Source: Candidatus Anoxychlamydiales bacterium
GTDB taxonomy: Bacteria > Chlamydiota > Chlamydiia > Chlamydiales > SM23-39
Length of the DNA: 35,994 nucleotides
NCBI GenBank assembly: GCA_011064865.1
Contig: JAAKFX010000001.1
Location: 1 to 35,994, forward strand
Direction: 5' to 3'
The position numbers and the translations under genes are program-made. Shown here piece by piece: positions 16,753 to 24,654 of this stretch. Below the pieces are notes generated by a model. That model was not told the DNA's origin, did no database searches, and saw only the letters and a list, made by a program, of their open reading frames with translations. Position 1 is the stretch's first letter. Each line of letters opens with the position of its first letter.

Positions 16753-18048
16753 ATGCTGGTTAAAAAGTTTAAAATTTTTTTAGATGAACATTTGGATAGT
16801 TCTAAACCAATCCTCTTGGCCTATTCAGGGGGATCGGATTCTTCTTGTTTGCTTAACCTTTTATTGAAGGTTAAAAATGAGTATAAGATCGATCTACACA
16901 TAGCTCATATCGATCATAGTTGGCGCAGAAATAGCGCATTTGAGGCATCTTTAATAAAAGATAGAATGAAAAAACTAAACATTGCATTTCATCTAAAAAA
17001 GCTAAAATTTACTAGTAAAAAAAATTTAGAAAATGAAGCAAGAGATCAAAGATTAAACTTTTTTAAAGTTTTGAATAAAAAACACTCATTTCAAGCTATA
17101 ATATTTGCTCATCATAAAGATGATTTAGCAGAGACTGTTTTAAAAAGATTTCTAGAAGGTGCAAATATTTTTTCGTTAACTTCTATGAAAAAAGTGTCCA
17201 CGTTTGATGATTTAACTATTTTTCGACCTCTTTTAGATGTTAACAAGGATGAGATTTTATCTTTTTTAAAACAAAATAACATTAGCTATTTTGAGGATCC
17301 TACAAATTCAGATACTAAATTTCTACGAGCTAAAATGAGAAAAGATATTTTTCCATATCTACAAGAAAATTTTAATAAACAGATCAAAGATAATTTAGCT
17401 GTATTATCTAGCTATAGCAATGAGCTAAATGAGTATTTAGAGACTAAACTATCTCCTATATTACAAAAAATATCTCACAACTCAATCGGACTATATATAG
17501 ACCTAAATGATATCGATCAAATTTTAGAGCTTCGATTTATTTTAAAAAAAATAGCAATTTTTCAAAAAATAGATTTTTCTCGAAATATTTTAGAAAAAAT
17601 AATAAAAGCTTTGATTCAAAAAAAAGCAAATTTCAAAATTTTTATAAAAAATGCTAATATTTTTGTCGATCGAGGCTACTTGTTTATTATAAATAAAGAG
17701 CTTAAACTACTTAAAAATAAAGCTTTAATTAAGCAAAACCTATTTGATTTCGGGCCTTGGCAGATTAAAATTTCAAAAGTAAAAAAAGCTAAAACAAATA
17801 GTTCTTTTAAAGATCTTTTTTCAGATAAATTAAGCCTATATCTTCCTGAAGATAAGTATTATATATCTAATATTTGCCCAGATAAAAAAGTAAAAAAGCT
17901 TTTCGAAAATTATAAAGTTCCTGCTGTTTTAAGAGCTTTTTGTCCTGTCATATATTCTCAAAACAATAAGGTTTATGAGTTTCTATCTGGCAAGAAAATG
18001 CAATTAAATAATAAAAATATACTCGAAATTGAAATTAAATTAAAATAA
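16753..18048 (+). CDS. tilS: tRNA(Ile)-lysidine synthase TilS
   Basis: It converts C34 of the tRNA-Ile CAU anticodon to lysidine, letting it read AUA codons, which should be frequent in this AT-rich genome. I chose the ATG at 16753 (431 aa) over the in-frame TTG at 16741; a GAG sits 7 bases ahead of the ATG. The PP-loop motif SGGSDS is at residues 25-30, followed by HIDHSWRRNSAFEA and the family signature AHHKDDLAETVLKRFLEG. The central ligase part (FRPLLDVNKDEI; YFEDPTNSD) precedes a weakly conserved C-terminal domain. It lies ahead of ftsH as in Chlamydia. The 151 bases between tilS and ftsH show no clear promoter or terminator to me. Confidence 0.95.
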   Translation: MLVKKFKIFLDEHLDSSKPILLAYSGGSDSSCLLNLLLKVKNEYKIDLHIAHIDHSWRRNSAFEASLIKDRMKKLNIAFHLKKLKFTSKKNLENEARDQRLNFFKVLNKKHSFQAIIFAHHKDDLAETVLKRFLEGANIFSLTSMKKVSTFDDLTIFRPLLDVNKDEILSFLKQNNISYFEDPTNSDTKFLRAKMRKDIFPYLQENFNKQIKDNLAVLSSYSNELNEYLETKLSPILQKISHNSIGLYIDLNDIDQILELRFILKKIAIFQKIDFSRNILEKIIKALIQKKANFKIFIKNANIFVDRGYLFIINKELKLLKNKALIKQNLFDFGPWQIKISKVKKAKTNSSFKDLFSDKLSLYLPEDKYYISNICPDKKVKKLFENYKVPAVLRAFCPVIYSQNNKVYEFLSGKKMQLNNKNILEIEIKLK

Positions 18049-18199
18049 ACTTTCAAAAAATGTAATAAGTTTGTTATAAAGCAGAAATAAGAAGAGGTAT
18101 AGTTTTATTTAGGCTATATGCCTTTACAAAATAGCTTAAAAATGATTTAATTTTATCTTCTAAGGTGTTGAAAATTAATATAAATTATAAGAGTTTTTT

Positions 18200-20932
18200 A
18201 TGAATGATAATAGAAATCCTAAAGAACCAAGAAAAGGTTTTCCAGGCGGCTTTTTACTATTTGTTGTAGCTGTGATTTTAATTATTTTAACTGTCCAAAC
18301 ACTTACTAGTGAGAAGGCAGGAAAAGTATCATTTTCACATCAATTAGAACATTTAGTGAATTTAGACCTTGTTAAACCAGAGAATAATAAAAAGATTGCT
18401 CAAAATGATAATTTGGTTACATTTTCATCGAAGTTTAGAGATACAGAGACTCAAGATGGTCAAAAGAGATTTAATTATTTAACTCTATTAAATCAAAAAC
18501 ATGATTTAACAGCTCAAGATGAGCAGCTATCATCAGAGCTAACTACTCTTAAAAGCAATGTTGTAAAATCTGCTCAGTGGTTTTTATTCATATCTGGTAT
18601 AGATGCTATGGAATCTAATTTTAGTGTTGTTAGCACCGCATATGATACAGAAAACAGACAAAACTCAATTGTGATATCAGATTTAGCTTCAAAAGATTCT
18701 CCAAATTTAAAAACTTTAAAAGAGCAATTTGTTTGGGTTAAACACAACCCATCTTTAGATAATACTAATAAGATGCATAAAGATTTAACGGCCTTAGTAG
18801 ATACTTATAGATCTGCTAAAATAGGAATTGGATCTGAGTCTATAAAACAAAGTTTAAAAAAGACATCTCAAGATTTAGCATCTATTGACTCAAGTGCAGC
18901 TCTATCTCAAAGAATTTCAATATTTAACTCATCTATTAATTCATTAAATATGATGGTTCAAGAAATTACTCAAAATCAAGATGGCGTAAGACTTTTGCAA
19001 CTTAGATCAGTTAGAGCATATTTAGAGACTTTAGATCGTTCTAATGTACTACAAGGTGAGCTAGATAAAAACTCTTCGCTTTTGACAAATGCTAGACAAA
19101 AAGTTGCAGCTGATTTTTGGTTTTTTAATAACCAAGAGATCTCAACTAAAGCATTAGAAAAGCAAGATCCAGATACATTTTCACATTGGTATTCATCTGC
19201 TAAAAAAGAATGGGTAGCTTTTGCTAATAATAAAGGTCTCGCTATAAAAGCTGCAGATCAGCCTAGAAATTTAGTTTTAGAAAAACAATTTACCTCTCAA
19301 GAGCAAACAACTAACTACTTTAACTATATATTTACATTCTTACCAATCGTTATCGTTGTCCTGCTTCTATATTATCTATTTTCTCGTCAGATGAAAGGAG
19401 CCGGATCTTCTGCTATGAATTTTGGAAAATCTCCAGCAAAACTACTCACAAAAGAGACTAATAAGATAACTTTTAATGATGTAGCTGGTGCTGAGGAGGC
19501 TAAAGAAGAGTTAGAAGAGATTGTAGAATTTTTAAGAGATCCACAAAAATTTACAACTTTAGGTGCGAGAATTCCGAAAGGAGTTTTACTAGTAGGGCCT
19601 CCTGGTACTGGAAAAACTTTAGTTGCTAAAGCTGTAGCTGGAGAAGCCGATCGTCCATTTTACTCGATTTCAGGATCTGATTTTGTTGAAATGTTTGTCG
19701 GAGTGGGAGCCTCTAGAGTTAGAGATCTTTTTGAACAAGCTAAAAAAAATGCACCTTGTATCATATTTATGGATGAGATCGATGCTGTTGGAAGACATAG
19801 AGGCTCTGGAATAGGTGGTGGCCACGATGAAAGAGAGCAGACTTTAAATCAACTGCTAGTTGAGATGGATGGTTTTGATACCAAAGAAGGCGTTATCTTA
19901 ATGGCAGCGACAAATAGACCTGACATATTAGATAAAGCTCTTTTAAGACCTGGTAGATTTGATAGAAGAGTGATGTTAGATCTTCCAGATGTGAAAGGAA
20001 GATATGAGATTTTAAAAGTTCATGCTAGAAAAATTAAAATAGATCCTAGCGTAAATCTTATGGATATAGCTAAATCAACACCAGGATCTTCAGGTGCTGA
20101 TTTAGAAAATATATTAAATGAAGCAGCACTTGCAGCTGCTAGAAAAAATAGAAAAGCTGTGACTTCTCAAGAAACCATAGAAGCTTGTGATAAAGTAAGA
20201 TTTGGAAAAGAGAGAAGAAGCTTAGAGATGGATGAAAATGAGAAAAAAACTACAGCATATCATGAATCTGGTCATGCTATAGTTGGTCTTGTTGTAAAAC
20301 ATGCGGATCCAGTTGAGAAAGTAACAATTATTCCTCGAGGATTTTCTCTTGGTGCTACACACTTTATGCCTCAAAAAAATAGATTAAATTACTGGAAGAG
20401 AGAAGTTCTAGATCAATTAGCTATTTGTATGGGAGGAAGAGTGTCTGAAGAGATATTTTTAGATGATATGTCATCAGGTGCCCAGCAAGATATAGCACAA
20501 GCTACTAAACTTGCAAGAGCAATGGTTTGTGAATGGGGGATGAGCGATGCTTTAGGAAAAGTAACTTATGATGATAATAATGGTAATAATAGATATTTAG
20601 GATTTCAAGGATCTCAAGAAAAATCATATTCCGATGAGACAGCAAAACTTATCGATAAAGAGGTAAAAGAGCTTTTAGAGTCTGCATATAAAGCAGCTGT
20701 TAAAATTGTAGAAGATAATAAAGATAAAGTTGATCTTATGGCTAAATCTTTAATAAAATTTGAAACTCTAAATGCTGAAGATGTCGCAGAGATAATGAAA
20801 GGAACTTTCGATGAGAAGAAAAAAGACGAAAGATTGAAAATTGCAGATGATTTACAAAAAAAACCACCACCACCACCACCTATTGAAGAGAGACCAACCC
20901 CAAAAGATGGGCCGACTCCTCAAGAAGCTTAA
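18200..20932 (+). CDS. ftsH: ATP-dependent zinc metalloprotease FtsH
   Basis: A membrane-anchored AAA+ protease that degrades misfolded or short-lived membrane and cytosolic proteins. 910 residues, far longer than the about 650 of E. coli but usual for chlamydiae because of a large periplasmic domain (about 36-370). A first membrane helix (about 16-35) and a second (about 374-394, FLPIVIVVLLLYYLF) bracket it. The AAA domain has Walker A GPPGTGKT (466-473), Walker B IIFMDEID and the second region of homology NRPDILDKALLRPGRFDRR. The zinc site HESGH is at 688-692. The C-terminus ends in a proline-rich tail with six consecutive prolines, which would stall ribosomes without EF-P. Complete. Confidence 0.97.
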   Translation: MNDNRNPKEPRKGFPGGFLLFVVAVILIILTVQTLTSEKAGKVSFSHQLEHLVNLDLVKPENNKKIAQNDNLVTFSSKFRDTETQDGQKRFNYLTLLNQKHDLTAQDEQLSSELTTLKSNVVKSAQWFLFISGIDAMESNFSVVSTAYDTENRQNSIVISDLASKDSPNLKTLKEQFVWVKHNPSLDNTNKMHKDLTALVDTYRSAKIGIGSESIKQSLKKTSQDLASIDSSAALSQRISIFNSSINSLNMMVQEITQNQDGVRLLQLRSVRAYLETLDRSNVLQGELDKNSSLLTNARQKVAADFWFFNNQEISTKALEKQDPDTFSHWYSSAKKEWVAFANNKGLAIKAADQPRNLVLEKQFTSQEQTTNYFNYIFTFLPIVIVVLLLYYLFSRQMKGAGSSAMNFGKSPAKLLTKETNKITFNDVAGAEEAKEELEEIVEFLRDPQKFTTLGARIPKGVLLVGPPGTGKTLVAKAVAGEADRPFYSISGSDFVEMFVGVGASRVRDLFEQAKKNAPCIIFMDEIDAVGRHRGSGIGGGHDEREQTLNQLLVEMDGFDTKEGVILMAATNRPDILDKALLRPGRFDRRVMLDLPDVKGRYEILKVHARKIKIDPSVNLMDIAKSTPGSSGADLENILNEAALAAARKNRKAVTSQETIEACDKVRFGKERRSLEMDENEKKTTAYHESGHAIVGLVVKHADPVEKVTIIPRGFSLGATHFMPQKNRLNYWKREVLDQLAICMGGRVSEEIFLDDMSSGAQQDIAQATKLARAMVCEWGMSDALGKVTYDDNNGNNRYLGFQGSQEKSYSDETAKLIDKEVKELLESAYKAAVKIVEDNKDKVDLMAKSLIKFETLNAEDVAEIMKGTFDEKKKDERLKIADDLQKKPPPPPPIEERPTPKDGPTPQEA

Positions 20933-21077
20933 AAAAATAAATTGCTTTTGAGTTTATCTTAGAAAAAATAAATGTAATAATTAAAATTTAATATTGATAT
21001 TCTAAGTAGTTCTTGTTATATTATTAAAGTTTTTTTTGAATTGGTATCTTTTATTATCATTTTATTATAAAATTTGT

Positions 21078-21091
21078 TACAATAATTGCAT
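21078..21091 (+). promoter_or_regulatory. shared -10/TTGCAT motif before first ankyrin gene
   Basis: TACAAT followed by AATTGCAT, 23 bases before the ATG. The same arrangement recurs before the two following ankyrin genes. The -35 is poor (TTATCA at 21054). Confidence 0.35.
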
Positions 21092-21114
21092 CTAAATAAT
21101 AAAAAAGTGATTTT

Positions 21115-22185
21115 ATGGCTTCAAAAGTAATTGGGTTAATTTTTATACCTTTCAAAAGTTCTGCTTCTACAAAAGATGATAATTCTATTGATAGATCAGC
21201 AAAAAAGATTAATAAATGGGCTGTTTTAAGTACTGTTTTTTTGATATTAGGAGTAGCAGCTACTACTGTAGGAACTTTAGGTGTTTTTAATATTTTTATC
21301 GCAACTACTTTAGTCTCTTCAAAGCTAATCTCAGCATTAGGTATTTCATCATTTGCTTTATCAATTTTATCTTTTTATAAATTTTCTAAAACAAACTCAA
21401 GTATAGATAATATACAAAACTTGCAACAATCAAATAAGGTATCAAAAACAGCCGAAGGTGCAAATAATAAATCAAAAAAGGTTTCAGATAATGCTAAAAG
21501 AACAGAAGAATTAAAAAAAACTCCTATAGTGGGGATGGTTGATGATGTCGAAGATTCTAAAGCTTTGTTAGAAGACGGAGTAAAAATTGATAATGAGTTA
21601 ACTCAAATAGCTTTTCATACAATTTATCATGACATTTTTGAAGAAGTTAGAAAGACAAATTCACAATTTGCTGATTCAGTAAAAAGAATTTCTGAAATAA
21701 AGCCTGATAGAAAATGGATAGATTTGATTAAAGCTGTAAGAGAGGGCAATCTCGCTGAAGTTGAAAGTTTGATAAAAGACCGAGTTGAAATAAATAAAAA
21801 AGATATCAAAGGTAGAACACCTTTAATATGGGCAACAATACATAATAAAACAGATGTAGCTATATCTTTAATTAGAAATGGAGCTTATGTAGATCTACTT
21901 GATACACTTGGCCTGCCCGCAATATTTTGGGCGATATTAAATGATAACAAAAAAATAATTGAAGCTTTATTACAAAAAACTAGTTTTGATTCAACTCAAA
22001 AAAAAATCTTAGCAATGTTTGCTTTATTACTTGAGCACAATGAAATTGTTCAAATGTTTGGAAAACTTAGATTTTATGAATCTTGGATAGTAAAATTATG
22101 TAGAAAAATAATGTTAGATCCTTCAAATTCTCAAAGCAATGCTAATAAAATTATGAAAATGTTACGAATACTGAAAGTTCAATAA
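21115..22185 (+). CDS. Inc-like ankyrin repeat protein 1, possibly 3'-truncated
   Basis: 356 residues. The N-terminus MASKV...KKINKWAV leads into two adjacent hydrophobic segments (about 35-62 and 66-88), the bilobed layout typical of chlamydial inclusion-membrane (Inc) proteins. A low-complexity Ser/Lys linker and a helical region (about 130-195) follow. Degenerate ankyrin repeats begin near residue 200 (LIKAVREGNLAEVESLIKD, GRTPLIWATIHNKTDVAISLI). The N-terminal module is shared with the next two ankyrin genes. After the TAA, decayed ankyrin sequence continues for about 260 bases, starting in the same frame, so the original protein may have been longer. Insertion into an inclusion membrane is inference from layout; the binding partner is unknown. 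Confidence 0.75.
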   Translation: MASKVIGLIFIPFKSSASTKDDNSIDRSAKKINKWAVLSTVFLILGVAATTVGTLGVFNIFIATTLVSSKLISALGISSFALSILSFYKFSKTNSSIDNIQNLQQSNKVSKTAEGANNKSKKVSDNAKRTEELKKTPIVGMVDDVEDSKALLEDGVKIDNELTQIAFHTIYHDIFEEVRKTNSQFADSVKRISEIKPDRKWIDLIKAVREGNLAEVESLIKDRVEINKKDIKGRTPLIWATIHNKTDVAISLIRNGAYVDLLDTLGLPAIFWAILNDNKKIIEALLQKTSFDSTQKKILAMFALLLEHNEIVQMFGKLRFYESWIVKLCRKIMLDPSNSQSNANKIMKMLRILKVQ

Positions 22186-22444
22186 ATTTTTTCTATTATC
22201 AAGGCTTTGATTCGAAAAATGTTCAGCTTTAATATATGCTGCAAGAAAGGTCATAAAGATATTGTGTTAGTGTGAACAAAGAAGGGCGCATATATCTAAT
22301 GGAAAAAGTAAAAAAGGCAAAACAGCTATAGAAATTGCAAAAAAACGAGGCTTTATAGATATTGTCAAAATTTTAGAAGAAAAAAATACTTGGAAGAATC
22401 TTATATCCGGAAAATTTAAAAGGATTCTCGGATTAAATCCTTAG
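22186..22444 (+). pseudogene. decayed ankyrin repeats behind ankyrin gene 1
   Basis: This is most of the 412-base gap between ankyrin genes 1 and 2. Ankyrin-like pieces appear in shifting frames: IIKALIRKN in the frame of the upstream gene, then ALIYAAR (22226-22246), KGHKDIV (22246 onward, another frame), and GKTAIEIAKKRGFIDIVKIL ending at TAG 22442-22444. Several frameshifts and stops separate them. It is either the lost C-terminus of gene 1 or the stump of a fourth gene. The remaining 22445-22597 holds only the upstream region of gene 2. Confidence 0.65.
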
Positions 22445-22514
22445 AAAAATAAATATATAATTAAAATGTTATACGTATATTTTTTCAAAAAAAACTTTTC
22501 ATATAGTCAATACA

Positions 22515-22858
22515 TTTCTTGAATTGTCTTGTTCTAGTATAATTTTATGTGAAGATTTGCTATAATAATTGCATTAAAAAAAATAAAAGGGGATTTTATG
22601 GCTTCCAAAGTATGTAGTTTATTTTTTAAAGCAAATAGCTCTGATTCTACACAAAGAGATAACCCTACTGATAAAGTAGCAAAAAAAATCAATTATTGGG
22701 CTGTTGCTAGCGCTATTTTTTTAATAGCAGGAGCTGCAGCTACTACTGTTGGAGCAATTATCATTTCAAAAATTATATTGATATCTGGTATTTCATTTTT
22801 GGCATTGTCACTTTTAGCTTCTGTTAAAGCATCGAAAGTAAATTCAAGTGCTCAAGAT
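22515..22858 (+). repeat. copy A of a 344-base duplicated block (leader plus Inc-like N-terminus)
   Basis: Bases 22515-22858 align without gaps, at a constant offset of 865 bases, to 23380-23723. The block covers about 83 bases upstream of the start codon plus the first 87 codons. The coding part is nearly identical, the upstream part less so. This points to a fairly recent tandem gene duplication that carried its expression signals along. Confidence 0.8.
22561..22574 (+). promoter_or_regulatory. shared -10/TTGCAT motif before second ankyrin gene
   Basis: A perfect TATAAT followed directly by AATTGCAT, then an A-rich leader and AGGGGA ahead of the ATG at 22598. A -35 match at the usual distance is lacking. 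Confidence 0.4.
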
Positions 22859-23278
22859 AAAGCCCCTAAAGATTCAGAAGTTGATGCATCAAAAACAGCA
22901 ACACCTAAAAAATATGACCCTACTGATCCTGAAACAATCCAAAATCATTTTCAGAGTGCAGTTTTATTAAATAATATTGAAGGAGTTAAAGAATTAATAA
23001 AAAAAGGAGCTGATGTAAACAAGCCAAAAGATAGAGATGGACAAAAACCTTTAATGATAGCTACTCAAAATGGTTATACTCAGATAATGGAAATTTTGAT
23101 AGCAAATGGAGCGAATGTAAATGCAAAAGATAATGAGGGAGTAACTGCTTTAATGTATGCAGTAAGAAATGGCCATGAAGATATTGTTTTAAAATTAATA
23201 AAAAAAGGTGCAGATATAGATGCAAAAGATAATGAAGGTAGAACTGCAAATTTGAAAACTATGCTTTTAGAAAAATAA
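22598..23278 (+). CDS. Inc-like ankyrin repeat protein 2
   Basis: 226 residues. The N-terminus (MASKVCSLFFKANSSD, then KKINYWAVASAIFLIAG) holds two hydrophobic segments at about 33-53 and 55-76. A short Lys/Ser/Asp linker leads to three consensus-like ankyrin repeats from about residue 115: IEGVKELIKKGADVN, QKPLMIATQNGYTQIMEIL and VTALMYAVRNGHEDIVLKL. A fourth begins with DNEGRTA but breaks off after ten residues (ends KTMLLEK), so the C-terminus may be truncated. AGGGGA is a good ribosome-binding site. It is almost identical to ankyrin gene 3 over the first 87 codons. Likely an effector presenting ankyrin repeats on a membrane (inference from architecture); the target is unknown. Confidence 0.8.
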   Translation: MASKVCSLFFKANSSDSTQRDNPTDKVAKKINYWAVASAIFLIAGAAATTVGAIIISKIILISGISFLALSLLASVKASKVNSSAQDKAPKDSEVDASKTATPKKYDPTDPETIQNHFQSAVLLNNIEGVKELIKKGADVNKPKDRDGQKPLMIATQNGYTQIMEILIANGANVNAKDNEGVTALMYAVRNGHEDIVLKLIKKGADIDAKDNEGRTANLKTMLLEK

Positions 23279-23379
23279 TATCTTGATTTCTTATCATTAA
23301 AAAAAAACACCACATTTTTCTTTGATATTACTAATTTTTCTTTTCAATCTAATAATATAATTATCGATTCACCAATATA

Positions 23380-23723
23380 TTTCTTGAATTTCTTTATTTT
23401 AGTAGGATGTTATACAAAGATTTGTTTGAATAATTGCATTAAAAAAAATAAAAGAGGATTTTATGGCTTCCAAGGTATGTAGTTTATTTTTTAAACCAAA
23501 TAGCTCTGATTCTACACAAAATGATAGCTCTACTGATAAAGTAGCAAAAAAAATCAATTATTGGGCTGTTGCTAGCGCTATTTTTTTAATAACAGGAGCT
23601 GCAGCAACTACTGTTGGAGTAATTATCATTTCAAAAATTATATTAGTATCTGGTATTACATCTTTAGCATTATCTATTTTAGCTTCTGTTAAAGCATTGA
23701 AAGTAAATTCAAGTGCTCAAGAT
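23380..23723 (+). repeat. copy B of the 344-base duplicated block
   Basis: Partner of 22515-22858 (same offset of 865 throughout). After the block the two genes diverge in linker and repeat number. Confidence 0.8.
23426..23439 (+). promoter_or_regulatory. shared -10/TTGCAT motif before third ankyrin gene
   Basis: At the position of TATAAT in copy A this copy has TTGAAT, followed by the same AATTGCAT, A-rich leader and AGAGGA. The weaker -10 suggests lower or altered expression compared with gene 2. Confidence 0.3.
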
Positions 23724-24614
23724 GAGTCTAAAGAATCTGGAACCTCTGGAGTTGATACATCTAAAAAATCTGATCTTACTGATCCAACAATTCAAAAGAA
23801 ATTTCATAGATCTGTTGTATTAGGAAGAGTTAAAGATGTTGAAGAATTAATAAAAAAAGGAGCTGATGTAAACACCCCAAACGGTGAAGGTGAAACGCCT
23901 TTAATACTAGCTACTAGACAAGGCCATACTCGGATAGTTGAAATTTTGACAGTAAATAAAGCTGATGTAAACACCCCAAACGGTGAAGGTGAAACGCCTT
24001 TAATACTAGCTACTAGAAAAGGCGATACCCGGATAATGGAAATTGTGATAGCAAATGGTGCAGATGTAGACAAGGCATTTGAAACCTCACGTTTCGATAA
24101 AGGTATAACAGCTTTAATGGAAGCTGCAGAAGATAACAATTCTGAAGCAATTAAAATTTTGATAGAAAAAGGCAAAGCGCTAGTTGATAAAACAGATAAA
24201 TACAGTGAGAATCCAATTTTAGGGGGTTTAATGTATAACAGAACGGCTTTAATGAGAGCGGTTGAGTTCAATAATGCTAAAGCAGTTGAAGCTTTGATAG
24301 AATGTGGAGCCGACATGGAAGGGAAATATGATAAAATTAATAGATGGACTCCTTTATTTGAAGCAACAACTCATGGTTTTACTGAAACGGCAATAGTTTT
24401 AATAAAAAATGGTGCTAAATTAAATGAAAGAGATAGTTCTGGATGGACAGCTTTAATGTGGGCAGCTTCGATGAAACATCCTCTAATAGTGAAGGAATTG
24501 ATAAAACAAGGTGCGGATAAGACTCTAAAACATCCAGGAGGAGAAACAGCATTAGATCTTGCTAAAGCTGGAAACCATTTTGAGATAGTTGGAATTTTAG
24601 AAGGAAAAGAATAA
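23463..24614 (+). CDS. Inc-like ankyrin repeat protein 3
   Basis: 383 residues, the most complete of the three. It has the same N-terminal module as gene 2 (two hydrophobic segments at about 33-76), a Ser/Glu-rich linker, then roughly seven ankyrin repeats from about residue 115 to the end, including GETPLILATRQGHTRIVEIL, ITALMEAAEDNNSEAIKILI, TALMRAVEFNNAKAVEALI, WTPLFEATTHGFTETAIVLI, WTALMWAASMKHPLIVKELI and ETALDLAKAGNHFEIVGIL as capping repeat. Two neighbouring repeats are encoded by a perfect 57-base duplication. A good AGAGGA precedes the ATG. It converges with the RING-like gene. Likely host-interacting by family behaviour in intracellular bacteria; not demonstrated. Confidence 0.85.
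   Translation: MASKVCSLFFKPNSSDSTQNDSSTDKVAKKINYWAVASAIFLITGAAATTVGVIIISKIILVSGITSLALSILASVKALKVNSSAQDESKESGTSGVDTSKKSDLTDPTIQKKFHRSVVLGRVKDVEELIKKGADVNTPNGEGETPLILATRQGHTRIVEILTVNKADVNTPNGEGETPLILATRKGDTRIMEIVIANGADVDKAFETSRFDKGITALMEAAEDNNSEAIKILIEKGKALVDKTDKYSENPILGGLMYNRTALMRAVEFNNAKAVEALIECGADMEGKYDKINRWTPLFEATTHGFTETAIVLIKNGAKLNERDSSGWTALMWAASMKHPLIVKELIKQGADKTLKHPGGETALDLAKAGNHFEIVGILEGKE
23862..24017 (+). repeat. perfect 57-base direct repeat, one ankyrin unit apart
   Basis: Bases 23862-23918 and 23961-24017 are identical. The 99-base step equals exactly 33 codons, one ankyrin repeat, and the following 42 bases are similar but diverged. This is an in-frame duplication of one repeat unit. 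Confidence 0.9.
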
Positions 24615-24654
24615 GATTAATATTATTTCAAAACGCTCGAAATAATGAGTAGGG

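Noticed and set aside
23862..24017. Direct repeat as a CRISPR array
   Set aside because: The repeats are 57 bases, only two, in frame inside an ankyrin gene, with the spacing of one protein repeat.
23804..24316. A 170-codon minus-strand frame inside ankyrin gene 3
   Set aside because: It is the mirror of the repetitive ankyrin codons and shows the same internal repetition; no independent signals support it.
24622..24646. 8-bp stem between the convergent ankyrin 3 and RING genes as a terminator
   Set aside because: All but two pairs are A-T, the loop is 9 bases and no T-run follows on either strand.
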